In this document: piece after piece, positions 11,701-19,124 of the stretch
Layout: every line of letters starts with the position of its first letter
Numbering within the stretch: position 1 is the first letter of the stretch
From: Thermoanaerobacterium xylanolyticum LX-11
GTDB taxonomy: Bacteria; Bacillota; Thermoanaerobacteria; Thermoanaerobacterales; Thermoanaerobacteraceae
DNA length: 64,000 nt
Assembly: GCF_000189775.2 (NCBI RefSeq)
Contig: NC_015555.1
Coordinates: 445,001-509,000, forward strand
Direction of reading: 5' to 3'
The notes under the pieces: model-generated
Databases searched by the model: none
What the model was told of the DNA's origin: nothing
Seen by the model: only the letters and a program-made list of their open reading frames with translations
Position numbers and translations under genes: made by a program

Positions 11701-14378
11701 TAATAAATGGAAGTTTTGCATATAACATAATGGGGCAGTTTGGTGGAGTGTTTCTGATAAATAGAAGTAGTTTAAAAGAGGAAGATTACATTTTGTTAAA
11801 TACAGTTGCAAAATTATCTCTTACTGCTGATATGCCTATTGAGAAGCAACTTGAATATGATGATATTGAGAAAAATAAAAAAGCCAAATTGCTTCATATA
11901 GATGAAAACAATAAGAAAAAAACATATCCAGTTCCGCTTAGAGAGAATCTGCAATTGCATTACAGCAATGGGTATGGTGGATTTTCTTTAGATGGACATA
12001 AATACGTTATAAATTTAGATGATGACAAGGTAACGCCTATGCCATGGATAAATGTTGTATCAAACTATAAATTTGGATTTCAAGTTTCAGAATCAGGAAG
12101 CGGTTTTTCATGGGCAGAAAATAGCAGAGAATATAAAATCACCCCATGGTCAAATGATCCTGTTTTGGACGAAGGCGGGGAGATTCTGTACTTAAGAGAT
12201 GACTTTACAGGTGAATATTGGACGATAACACCAAAGCCACTAAGGGATAAGGGACAATATGTGATTGAGCATGGATTCGGATATTCTTTATTTAAACATG
12301 GATGTTCAGGGATTAACCATGAGATGTTAGAGTTTGTGCCTATGAACGATACCGTTAAAATATCGCTTGTAAAGTTAAAAAACGTAAGTGGCGAGAAAAG
12401 AAGGTTGAGTTTGTATTACTTTATAAAACCTGTATTAGGCGTTTCAGAAAGCATAACATCGCCATATGTGGTTACAGAGATGAATGAAGAAATCGATGGG
12501 CTCTTAATAAGAAATGTGTACAATGAAGATTTTAAGGACAGGATTTCCTTTATAAGTTCATCTGTCAAAGTTCAATCATATACAGGAAACCTGTCGGAAT
12601 TTCTGGGATCTGATTTTGACACTAAACGACCTGAAGCTTTAAAAATGGAATCTCTATCGAATAATGTAGGAATTGGTTTAAGTCCATGTGCCGCGATTCA
12701 AGTTGTTGTCGAATTAGAAGAAAATGAAGAAAAAGAGCTGTCATTTTTGTTGGGAACTGGAATGTCTTTAGATGATGTCAGACGGATTATGAGTTATTAC
12801 AAGAATATCAATAACGTAAAAGAGGCATTGAATTATGTCAATACGTTCTGGAACAACTTCGTCGGCACAATAAATGTAGCGACACCTGACAAATCTTTCG
12901 ATTTGCTTTTGAATGGTTGGCTATTGTATCAGACCATATCATGTAGGATTTGGGCTCGGTCTGCATTTTATCAGTCAGGTGGTGCATACGGATTTAGAGA
13001 TCAACTACAAGATACTATGAATGTTGTGTACGTTGCACCAGAGCTTACGAGAGCACAAATATTAAACGCTTGCGCACATCAGTTTAAAGAAGGTGACGTA
13101 CTCCATTGGTGGCATCCCGTGACCGACAAAGGAATACGCACGAAATACTCAGATGACCTTTTATGGTTGCCGTATGCTGTTGCGGATTATGTCTCCGTAA
13201 CAGATGATACAAAAATATTAGATATACAAATTCCGTTTTTAAATGAAGAACCATTAAAAGATGACGAAGATGAAAGGTATGGCAGACCTAAGGTATCAGA
13301 TGAAACTGCCACAGTTTATGAGCACTGCATAAGGGCTATAGAACATTCACTGAAATTTGGGCAGCATGGAATACCGCTGATGGGATCTGGAGACTGGAAC
13401 GATGGCATGAATATGGTAGGCAATAAAGGAAAAGGTGAAAGTGTATGGCTTGGTTGGTTTATGTACGTAACACTTAAAAAATTCTCTAAGATATGCATTG
13501 AGAAAAATGACCATGAAAGGTGTGAAAAATATGAAGAAGTTGCCAATGACATAATAAAATCAATTGAAGAGTACGGCTGGGATGGAAGCTGGTATAGAAG
13601 AGCGTACTTTGATAATGGAATTCCGCTTGGCTCAAGCCAGAATAATGAGTGCAAAATAGATTCTATAGCGCAATCATGGGCTGCAATCTCAGGTGCAGCA
13701 AAATGGGATAGAGTGAAAGAAGCACTTGATGCACTTGAAAATTACTTGGTGGACTACGACAATGCAATAATTAAGCTTCTTTCGCCGCCATTTGATAAAG
13801 GGGATTTGAATCCTGGCTATATAAAAGGGTATGTGCCTGGCGTAAGAGAAAATGGAGGTCAATACACCCACGCTGCAATATGGGCTATAATGGCTTACGC
13901 AATGATTGGTGATGGCGACAAGGCTTATAGGCTTTACTCTATGATAAATCCTATAAACCATACAAGGACACTTATAGAAAATTCCAGGTATAAAGTAGAG
14001 CCTTATGTCATGGCAGCCGATGTATATGCCGTGGAGCCGAATACAGGCAGAGGAGGTTGGACGTGGTATACTGGTTCCTCAGGATGGATGTACAGAGTTG
14101 GTATTGAGCATATTTTAGGGTTTAAAAAAGAAGGAGATGCAATTGTCATCAATCCATGCGTTCCAAAAGATTGGGCGAAGTATAAAATAGAGTACATGTA
14201 CAAAAATGACACGAAGTATATAATCGAAGTGGAAAACCCCGAAATGGTCAACAGAGGCGTACGTGAAGTTTCTGTAGATGGGAATGTAGTTGATGATAAC
14301 AAATTCATTCTAAAAGATGATGGGAAGATACATCATGTTTTTGTGGTCATGGGAACGAGAGTATCTGTCAAAGCATAA
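5745..14378 (+). CDS. Cyclic beta-1,2-glucan synthase (GT84 + cyclisation domain + GH94)
   Basis: This 2877-residue membrane enzyme of the NdvB/ChvB/Cgs family makes cyclic beta-1,2-glucan from UDP-glucose. A membrane anchor (about 5-25) is followed by a soluble helical part and TM helices near 425-485. The GT84 glycosyltransferase has a DxD at D646-A-D648 and an (R/Q)xxRW-type motif HRWVRGDWQ at 793-801; further TM helices lie near 835-1005. A glucoamylase-like/GH189 cyclisation region is around 1030-1600 (RMGRMVTGENAHRGLISWSG near 1350). The C-terminal GH94 phosphorylase-like half has the general acid in GSGDWNDGMN (D2550). GTG 5745 is very close to AAAGGAG; TTG 5754 may be the true start. 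It has no glycan-export or modification neighbour. Confidence 0.93.
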   Translation: MFFLELTTFLHMLIGALFTLFSLMIYEKLKNKSNYYEEANLHDILLNHDELKKHAQELAQNHYIMRDTKLNYMLIPRMNKSYNYIKFVYKNINLAERTQSISQDAEWLLDNFYIIEEQVKEIRKSLSKGYYSGLPGLKNSILKGYPRVYAIAMELVSHTDGKIDEDTIIDFINAYQSKSLLSSGELWALGLMIKIALIENIKKSSEKITITQKQWSKADEVANIIFSNKNMTFDDIKKLIHDKVMTIGKIPTSFFERLLQRIRMEGDDSTVIVQYIDRILQEYDTNIADIVELDHQILAARQVSIGNAITSLKYVSTLDWSQIFEKLSNVEQILRQDPDGTYEMMDFESRDYYRHQIEEIAKRYKTSETFVARKALECAREVLNDNNKPEYINHVGFYIIGKGRSILESKIGHKKNSVKVMRVVKSHIAIFYIASIVALTIFASAALWALLIFNGLAAIYAFILAAISIIPISEFVIQAVNWAIIHIKRPTIIPKIELKNGIPKEAATMVIVPVLLTSVKRVKELLAQLEITYISNKEDNLYFAIVGDFKDTNKEKLEDDEEIVNTALGGIKELNEKYGEGKDIFFYFHRKRVYCQTQNAYMGWERKRGAIVEFNELLMGSNDTSFYVKSANVEELPRIKYVITLDADTNLIMDTAKRLIGTMMHPLNKAVVDSEKNVVVEGYGLLQPRIGVDILSSSATVFSSIFAGNGGIDPYTTAVSDVYQDLFGEGIFTGKGIYDVEVFRTILKDLIPDNSILSHDLLEGSFIRAGLVTDILLIDGFPSKYNSYMMRMHRWVRGDWQLLPYLSRRIKTRQGNYMENPLSIISKWKIIDNLRRSLVAPFALALLLLSNLVPYKSFVMYGVVILALFEPFIAAAIDAVLEKSKEMSNHSILLANSLKNTFYASLLQFAFLPYQGYLMIDAVVRTIYRVYVSRKNLLEWVTAADMERQLKNDFISFLKRMLVSIPIGAILILVSMYFKRDMLPYSILISLIWFASPYIAYRISSPIVEREFMMEESDIKELRKLSRKIWRYFEDFVTENDNYLPPDNFQLDPYAGIARRTSPTNIGLYLTSTISARDFGYITTSEMVDRIDKTVSTIEKMEKWHGHLYNWYKTDDLEPLKPYYISTVDSGNLVGYMIALKEGLKKVPDMPLTEKLSAGLSDLIEIVNDELKSKKIKYEMLEGDYTIEDWHRSLNQLRDGLSSIKFNDDDGWYMKIVETIDSDIKELDELVPFYNYDEYEQMFELNKDTTLNNLKAMYEKILEMPSSNREKFIKPYENVKHLIEKVEDLIIRLNILIEKTEFRPLFDEKRQLFSIGYNIEDEKLTKSYYDLFASEARQASFIAIAKKEVDAKHWFRMGRMVTGENAHRGLISWSGTMFEYFMPLLIMKNFKNTILDQTYKFVVMMQKKYAKKYSIPWGISESGFYSFDIKLNYQYKAFGVPWLGLKRGLSRDVVIAPYGAILSLRVDPKSVVENIKRLKDLGVEGKYGLYEAVDFTPERIPYGKKYAIVKSFMSHHLGMSMLALNNFINKNVMQERFHSDPYIKSVEILLQEKVPNGPMILREEVEAQKEFEEQKKEEVKAVRVVEEIDDILPQVHILSNGDYSVVLTDRGTGYSKKEGINITRWKNSLDEIHGTFIFVQNVNSNTTWSTTYAPFFAKDEKYKVVFKQDMAKFIKKVGNIDTETEVIVSPEDDVEIRRVTLKNHSEHDRVLEVTSYFEPVLSDINADIAHPAFNKLFIKTEILFDSDMIVANRRPRDLKKSYLWVAHAVYVDGGETVGDTQFETDRAKFIGRGRTLRNPVALETDRPLSNSDGSVLDPIMSLRKRIKLDPNETVKVVYITSVAESKAEAVKLANKYKNGSATERAFEMSVSRGKVELDYLNLKSDELGLFQKMLPHIVFSSPVRIAKKDTILKNQKGQSGLWAYGISGDIPIVLLEICKKEELPVLKKLLKAHEYWRMKGLYVDLVILNNDKGGYIDALGDRIKDVINGSFAYNIMGQFGGVFLINRSSLKEEDYILLNTVAKLSLTADMPIEKQLEYDDIEKNKKAKLLHIDENNKKKTYPVPLRENLQLHYSNGYGGFSLDGHKYVINLDDDKVTPMPWINVVSNYKFGFQVSESGSGFSWAENSREYKITPWSNDPVLDEGGEILYLRDDFTGEYWTITPKPLRDKGQYVIEHGFGYSLFKHGCSGINHEMLEFVPMNDTVKISLVKLKNVSGEKRRLSLYYFIKPVLGVSESITSPYVVTEMNEEIDGLLIRNVYNEDFKDRISFISSSVKVQSYTGNLSEFLGSDFDTKRPEALKMESLSNNVGIGLSPCAAIQVVVELEENEEKELSFLLGTGMSLDDVRRIMSYYKNINNVKEALNYVNTFWNNFVGTINVATPDKSFDLLLNGWLLYQTISCRIWARSAFYQSGGAYGFRDQLQDTMNVVYVAPELTRAQILNACAHQFKEGDVLHWWHPVTDKGIRTKYSDDLLWLPYAVADYVSVTDDTKILDIQIPFLNEEPLKDDEDERYGRPKVSDETATVYEHCIRAIEHSLKFGQHGIPLMGSGDWNDGMNMVGNKGKGESVWLGWFMYVTLKKFSKICIEKNDHERCEKYEEVANDIIKSIEEYGWDGSWYRRAYFDNGIPLGSSQNNECKIDSIAQSWAAISGAAKWDRVKEALDALENYLVDYDNAIIKLLSPPFDKGDLNPGYIKGYVPGVRENGGQYTHAAIWAIMAYAMIGDGDKAYRLYSMINPINHTRTLIENSRYKVEPYVMAADVYAVEPNTGRGGWTWYTGSSGWMYRVGIEHILGFKKEGDAIVINPCVPKDWAKYKIEYMYKNDTKYIIEVENPEMVNRGVREVSVDGNVVDDNKFILKDDGKIHHVFVVMGTRVSVKA

Positions 14379-14418
14379 AAAAATCAGCAGATGAAGTCTA
14401 TCTGCTGATTTTTCTTAT
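14379..14418 (+). terminator. Intrinsic terminator after the glucan synthase
   Basis: A perfect 14-bp stem AAAAATCAGCAGAT / ATCTGCTGATTTTT with a 7-nt loop begins right after the stop codon; the T-run is part of the right arm. Confidence 0.92.
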
Positions 14419-14435
14419 ATGATTTATAGATGTGA

Positions 14436-14481
14436 TTGACTTTTTGTAATATTTGTTATACTATATATATAACAGATATTA
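14436..14481 (+). promoter_or_regulatory. Promoter with overlapping dyad operator for the YtrA-type regulator
   Basis: A -35-like TTGACT lies at 14436-14441 and TATACT at 14457-14462. Overlapping the -10 is an inverted repeat, arms TAATATTTGTTATA (14447-14460) and TATAACAGATATTA (14468-14481), differing at one position, with a 7-nt spacer. Such a dyad just upstream of a GntR/YtrA gene is the usual autoregulatory operator (family knowledge); binding is inferred. Confidence 0.7.
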
Positions 14482-14502
14482 CAGTGGAGGTGAAGGTGGA
14501 CA

Positions 14503-14883
14503 TTGCTGTTAAAGATAGAATTTGAGTCAGATGTTCCCATATATACGCAAATAAAAAATCAAATAATAGAAGGAATAGCTTTAGGATTGCTTAAAGAAGG
14601 CGATGAGATGCCATCAATACGGCAATTAGCAAGTGATTTCGGCATAAATCTTCATACAGTGAAAAAGGCTTACGATCTTTTGAAAGATGAAGGATTTCTA
14701 AGCGTTCATAGAAGGAAAGGCTACGTTGTAACTAAAAATGCTTTTGCCGATGATGATTTTATCGAGAAATTGGAGAAAGATCTTCAGCCAATATTAGCAA
14801 ATGCGTATTCAAGAGGAATGATGCAAGATGAAATATTGAAGATATGTGAAGATATATTGCATAAATTTAAAAACGAAGAATAG
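14503..14883 (+). CDS. GntR family transcriptional regulator, YtrA subfamily
   Basis: This 126-residue protein has an N-terminal winged helix (YTQIKNQIIEGIALGLLKEGDEMPSIRQLA..., key helix FGINLHTVKKAYDLLKDEG at about 45-65) and only a short helical tail instead of a ligand-binding domain, which is the YtrA pattern. The TTG at 14503 follows GGAGGTGA with wide spacing; no better start is available in frame. The next gene starts 12 nt downstream behind TAGGAGG, so the two form an operon. YtrA regulators normally control ABC transporters, but here the partner is a DUF1648-type membrane protein. Confidence 0.88.
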   Translation: MLLKIEFESDVPIYTQIKNQIIEGIALGLLKEGDEMPSIRQLASDFGINLHTVKKAYDLLKDEGFLSVHRRKGYVVTKNAFADDDFIEKLEKDLQPILANAYSRGMMQDEILKICEDILHKFKNEE

Positions 14884-14895
14884 GAGGTCTTTTAA

Positions 14896-15984
14896 GTGAA
14901 GGGATTGTATTTTATCAATCTTTTGATGCCATATTTCATATTAATCATAATAGGTGTTATTACACCATTCATTACTCGCAAGACTATTGTATTTGGTGTC
15001 CATGTTCCCAAGGACTTTTTAAATGATAAAGAGCTTCAAAGGATTAAAACTTCTTATATAATAAATTTTTTGACTGTAAGTTTAATCTTTTTGATTCTTG
15101 TCATCAGCAGAATGAGAAACATAAATTTTGCTGTTGGTGGTATTTTTGTTGAAGTAATCATTATGTTTGCAATGTATATGAAAGCCCACCATGAAATAGC
15201 TGCATTAAAATCTAAAAGAGAGTGGAGCAAAGGGAAAAAAGAAGTAGCAGTTGTAGACATAGATTTTAGAAAGGAAAAGATAGTTGTATCGCCTTTATGG
15301 TTTTTATTGCCTGCAGCGATAGCAATTTTGACATTAGTTGTTGGGATATATATGTATCCGAAGATACCACAAAGAATACCAATGCATTTTAATTTTCGAG
15401 GTGAAGCAGATTCATTTGCTGATAAGTCAATTTTGTCAGTGTTTTCAATATGCATAGTACAGGCGTTTATGACCGGTTTGATGTTTTTTGCATTCAAGAT
15501 GATTGAATTAGCTAAACAACAGATAGATCCTTCGGATCCAGAGATTTCAAAGGAAAAGAACTTAAGGTTTAGGAGAATATGGTCGGGTTTCGTCGTGTTT
15601 ACATCTATTCTAATTAATGCTATGTTGATGGTAACAGCGCTTATTATATACGGAGTAGGTAAGGGTTGGCAAAATATTATGGCTATTTTTTCATTGTTGT
15701 TGGCATTGATCATAATAATCGCTGTGATAATCTTATCTATAAAGACCGGTCAAGGTGGTGAAAGGATAAAAATAAATAAAGAAAATGAGAAGCTGATATC
15801 AGTTGATAGAGACGACGATAAATATTGGAAAGGAGGGCTCATTTACTATAATCCTGACGATCCAGCGTTGTTTGTAGAGAAGCGATTTGGCGTAGGGTGG
15901 ACTTTCAATTTTGCAAGGCCAACAGCGTGGCTATTTATATTGGCGGTTATATTGATAATTTTAGTGATAGCATTAATAAAATGA
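14896..15984 (+). CDS. DUF1648/DUF5808-type integral membrane protein
   Basis: This 362-residue multi-pass protein has predicted TM helices near 8-28, 55-75, 80-100, 135-155, 190-210, 235-260, 265-285 and 340-360. The stretch PKIPQRIPMHFNFRGEADSFADK near 155-175 is the hallmark of DUF1648, which is also found in SdpI-like immunity/membrane proteins. The C-terminal soluble part containing WKGGLIYYNPDDPALFVEKR matches DUF5808. GTG 14896 is preceded by TAGGAGG. It is co-transcribed with the YtrA-type regulator. The function is unknown; an envelope-stress or peptide-resistance role is only a guess from SdpI relatives. Confidence 0.8.
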   Translation: MKGLYFINLLMPYFILIIIGVITPFITRKTIVFGVHVPKDFLNDKELQRIKTSYIINFLTVSLIFLILVISRMRNINFAVGGIFVEVIIMFAMYMKAHHEIAALKSKREWSKGKKEVAVVDIDFRKEKIVVSPLWFLLPAAIAILTLVVGIYMYPKIPQRIPMHFNFRGEADSFADKSILSVFSICIVQAFMTGLMFFAFKMIELAKQQIDPSDPEISKEKNLRFRRIWSGFVVFTSILINAMLMVTALIIYGVGKGWQNIMAIFSLLLALIIIIAVIILSIKTGQGGERIKINKENEKLISVDRDDDKYWKGGLIYYNPDDPALFVEKRFGVGWTFNFARPTAWLFILAVILIILVIALIK

Positions 15985-16111
15985 CTTACAGTTTGTTCCA
16001 TATGAAACAATTTAAAAATTAATGTAAAATTTATAATTTAATGCTTGAAATTGAAAATTAATTGGGTAATATTAGAATTGAAGATGATTTTTAGAAAGGA
16101 GATGCAATAGT

Positions 16112-17071
16112 ATGGATGCATCGGCAATCTCAATTTTAAGCACTGTCTTTATTGGTGTTTTCGCTATTGAATGTATTTGGTGGATTGTATGGATGGCAAT
16201 AGCAGCATCAAGAAAGATCATGGCAAATTTCTACTTCATGCTGGTGACGTTCATAATTTGGTGTGGTCTTGATGTATATGCGGTAATAAATATGAACGTC
16301 AATTTTGCAGTGATTGGAATTGTATTAGTCATCATACCGTTTATAATACTACCTGGCATGGTAAAAATAATTACGGAGTACCAAAGGGGAGTTCTGTTTC
16401 GATTTGGAAAATTGTCTGGACTTTTAGGACCTGGGTTTAATGTTATATTTCCATTTGGAATAGATAGAGTAATAAAAGTAGATTTAAGGACTTTTACAAT
16501 CGATGTTGCAAAGCAGGAAGTCATTACAAAGGACAATGTTCCTGTAAATGTTGATGCTGTTGTTTACTTTAATGTGTTTGATCCTATATTAGCTATAACG
16601 AAGGTTGCAAATTATACTCAAAGCACCACACTCCTTGGGCAAACAATATTGCGCTCAATACTTGGTCAGCATGAACTTGATGAGATGCTGGCAAAGAGAG
16701 CAGAGCTTAATGAAAAGCTTAGGGAGTTGTTGGATGAAGCTACGGATCCTTGGGGAATCAAGGTTACGGCAGTGGAGATAAAGAGCATTGAGCTTCCGGA
16801 TACGATGAAAAGGGCTATGGCAAAACAGGCGGAAGCAGAAAGGGAGAGACGGGCCAAAGTCATTTTTGCGGATGGCGAGTTTCAAGCATCTCAAAAACTT
16901 AAAGAAGCTGCTGCTGTCATATCCACAGAGCCTGCGGCATTGCAGTTGAGATACCTTCAGACGCTTCCAGAAATAGCTGCTGAAAAAAATTCTACTATAT
17001 TGTTCCCTATACCCATAGAGCTTTTTAACGTTTTTACAAAGCTTGTGGAAGATAAAAAGGAAAAGCAATGA
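16112..17071 (+). CDS. SPFH/band-7 slipin family protein
   Basis: This 319-residue membrane-associated scaffold has three hydrophobic segments in the first 95 residues, more than the single anchor of most slipins. The SPFH domain follows (ITEYQRGVLFRFGKLSGLLGPG from about 88, then KQEVITKDNVPVNVDAVVYF). A helical, coiled-coil-prone region AKQAEAERERRAKVIFADGE is near 235-255 and a conserved end FPIPIELFN is near 300. ATG 16112 has AAAGGAG upstream. It is monocistronic, with its own terminator. Slipins organise membrane microdomains; no NfeD partner is adjacent. Confidence 0.9.
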   Translation: MDASAISILSTVFIGVFAIECIWWIVWMAIAASRKIMANFYFMLVTFIIWCGLDVYAVINMNVNFAVIGIVLVIIPFIILPGMVKIITEYQRGVLFRFGKLSGLLGPGFNVIFPFGIDRVIKVDLRTFTIDVAKQEVITKDNVPVNVDAVVYFNVFDPILAITKVANYTQSTTLLGQTILRSILGQHELDEMLAKRAELNEKLRELLDEATDPWGIKVTAVEIKSIELPDTMKRAMAKQAEAERERRAKVIFADGEFQASQKLKEAAAVISTEPAALQLRYLQTLPEIAAEKNSTILFPIPIELFNVFTKLVEDKKEKQ

Positions 17072-17081
17072 ACATGATGTT

Positions 17082-17112
17082 AAGCGGAATCTCGATTGGG
17101 GTTCTGCTTTAT
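17082..17112 (+). terminator. Intrinsic terminator after the slipin gene
   Basis: A 12-bp stem AAGCGGAATCTC / GGGGTTCTGCTT pairs fully if G-U pairs are allowed, with a GATT loop and a T-rich tail TATTTATT. Confidence 0.75.
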
Positions 17113-17164
17113 TTATTAAGCATATAATATTGTTGGAATTAATTCAGTGAAATGAAGGGATATT

Positions 17165-17860
17165 ATGATTATTAAAGTTATGACGTACAATATTCATGGT
17201 GGAAAGGATATTGAAGGAAATTTGACATTGTACGGGATTTCTAATTTGATTAGAGAAATAGGTGTTGATATTGTCGGATTGCAAGAGGTTGACGTGTTTT
17301 TAAAGCGTTCATATTTTTTAAACGAGATTAAGTATCTGGCAAAAAGGCTTAAAATGCATTATGCTTTTGGACCGAATTTAAGAATTGGGTTTGGATCGTT
17401 TGGCAATGGAATACTTTCCAGGTATCCTATTGTAAAGAAAAAGAATCATCACATTTACTCAAAAGGTGAAAGAAGGGGTGTATTGACAGCGTTGATACAG
17501 CTAAATGAAAACAAAAAGATATGGTTTTTGACTACCCATTTGGGACTTAATCGTAAAGAGAGATTGGTGCAGTCACAAGAAATATTGAAAATCGTTTCGA
17601 ACTTGGAATATCCGGTTATTATGACGGGGGATTTTAATGAGACACCTGGAGAAGAAGCTTATTCTACCATAATCAGAGTGCTTAAAGATGCTGTAAATAC
17701 TCAAAATTCTGCTTTTCACACTTATGTGGATGGATGCGAAAATGTCAGAATAGATTATATAATGCATTCAAAAGGCATGCGCGTTGAATCAATAAAGGCT
17801 ATTGACTCTACTTTATCAGATCATTTACCGGTAGTAGCTTCTTTAAGGTGTGATTTTTGA
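17165..17860 (+). CDS. Endonuclease/exonuclease/phosphatase (EEP) family protein
   Basis: This 231-residue single EEP domain has the expected metal and catalytic motifs in order: MTYNIHGG at 6-13, the metal glutamate in GLQEVD, the substrate-loop histidine in TTHLG, TGDFNE near 158, and the terminal SDHLPV near 220. There is no signal peptide, so it is probably cytoplasmic. The substrate (nucleic acid, inositol phosphate or sphingomyelin-like) cannot be read from sequence. A Shine-Dalgarno AAGGGAT precedes ATG 17165. The gene sits just upstream of the his promoter but is transcribed separately. Confidence 0.85.
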   Translation: MIIKVMTYNIHGGKDIEGNLTLYGISNLIREIGVDIVGLQEVDVFLKRSYFLNEIKYLAKRLKMHYAFGPNLRIGFGSFGNGILSRYPIVKKKNHHIYSKGERRGVLTALIQLNENKKIWFLTTHLGLNRKERLVQSQEILKIVSNLEYPVIMTGDFNETPGEEAYSTIIRVLKDAVNTQNSAFHTYVDGCENVRIDYIMHSKGMRVESIKAIDSTLSDHLPVVASLRCDF

Positions 17861-17868
17861 AAATGTAC

Positions 17869-17942
17869 TTGACACATAGACAAAAATAAATTATTATTTA
17901 AATAACAAGTCATTACTTTATCACTTTACAAAAATAAAGTAA
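17869..17942 (+). promoter_or_regulatory. his operon promoter and leader dyad
   Basis: TTGACA (17869-17874), a 17-nt spacer and TATTAT (17892-17897) form a strong sigma-A promoter. In the leader, a perfect 9-bp inverted repeat TTACTTTAT / ATAAAGTAA (17913-17921 and 17934-17942, 12-nt spacer) lies between the expected start site and the hisZ ribosome binding site. It is a candidate operator or regulatory RNA hairpin. No T-box and no His-codon-rich leader peptide is seen. Confidence 0.7.
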
Positions 17943-17963
17943 AATAGTATAAGAGGTGCTTTG

Positions 17964-19124
17964 ATGAAGAATTTACCTGACGGAGTACAGGATTTTTTGC
18001 CTGATGAGTTGAGATTCAAGCGAAACATAGAAAATATATTGAGAAATACATTTGAATTATCAGGATACGAAGAGATAATGCCGCCTACATTTGAGTACAT
18101 TGACAACTTTTCTGTCACATCGGGAATTTTTTTCGATGAAAACAATATTTACAGGTTTTTTGATAAAAAAGGAGATCTACTGGCATTAAGACCTGATGTT
18201 ACGACACAAGTGGCGAGAATAGCATCTACAAAATACAATGAATATCCGCTTAAATTTTCCTACATTGCTAATGTTTTTAGATATGATAATCCACAAGTAG
18301 GCAGAATGAGGGAATTTACACAGGCAGGAATAGAGCTTATAGGGAGAAATCATGAATATTCTGACGCAGAGTGTATATCTGTTGCAATTGAAGCTCTTAG
18401 AAACATTGAGATAAAAGATTTTAAAGTAGATATTGGTCAAGCAGAATTTTTTAAATCGATACTTTGTGAGTTGAGGCTGACTAAGGAGGAAGAAGATATT
18501 CTAAAAGGACTTCTTAAAGACAAGAATCAGTCAGAGATCGAATATTTTTTAAAATACAACAATATTACAGGGCGTAACTATGAATTGGTAGCTAATTTGC
18601 CACTTTTCTTTGGGGGCATAGATGTTGTAGAAGAAGCAAAACGCGTATATGGATTTGAAAGTGCCATGAAAGCTTTAAACTATCTTGAGAGAGTTTATGA
18701 CATTTTAAAAGATTTTGACATGGATAGTTACATTACATTTGATTTAGGCATGGTTCAAAGTATCGATTACTACACAGGACTAATATTTAGAGTATTTGTA
18801 AAAGACCTTGGTTATGCAATTTGTGCAGGTGGCAGGTATGACAACTTGTTGAAAAATTACGGCAAAGACTTACCAGCTACTGGTTTTGCTATAAGCGTTG
18901 AAAGAGCTATGTTAGCACTTCAAAGTCAAAGCGGCATAACCACTAAAAAGCCTAAGAGGGTGGCAGTGGTTTTTGATGAAAAAAACAGAAAAGTTGCATA
19001 CGACATCGCAGTGAAATTGAGAAAGCAAGGGAATATAGCTGAACTTGTAAATATGGACAACAGTGAATATGCTAACAGAAAGAAATTTGATGAAATTATC
19101 AAGGCAGGTGTGCAAGATGGATAG
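17964..19124 (+). CDS. hisZ: ATP phosphoribosyltransferase regulatory subunit HisZ
   Basis: This 386-residue histidyl-tRNA-synthetase-like protein begins MKNLPDGVQDFLPDE and has class II-like motif 2 (LRPDVTTQVARIAS, then FRYDNPQVGRMREFTQAGIELIG) and the histidine-binding segment FDLGMVQSIDYYTG near 245. It has no anticodon-binding domain of the usual size, and it precedes a short HisG, so it is the regulatory partner rather than HisS. ATG 17964 fits AGAGGTG better than the TTG at 17961. Its end overlaps hisG by 8 nt, which indicates coupled translation. Confidence 0.95.
   Translation: MKNLPDGVQDFLPDELRFKRNIENILRNTFELSGYEEIMPPTFEYIDNFSVTSGIFFDENNIYRFFDKKGDLLALRPDVTTQVARIASTKYNEYPLKFSYIANVFRYDNPQVGRMREFTQAGIELIGRNHEYSDAECISVAIEALRNIEIKDFKVDIGQAEFFKSILCELRLTKEEEDILKGLLKDKNQSEIEYFLKYNNITGRNYELVANLPLFFGGIDVVEEAKRVYGFESAMKALNYLERVYDILKDFDMDSYITFDLGMVQSIDYYTGLIFRVFVKDLGYAICAGGRYDNLLKNYGKDLPATGFAISVERAMLALQSQSGITTKKPKRVAVVFDEKNRKVAYDIAVKLRKQGNIAELVNMDNSEYANRKKFDEIIKAGVQDG

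Noticed and set aside
17961-19124. HisZ as a histidyl-tRNA synthetase
   Set aside because: It lacks the full C-terminal anticodon-binding domain and overlaps a short HisG, the pattern of the regulatory subunit.
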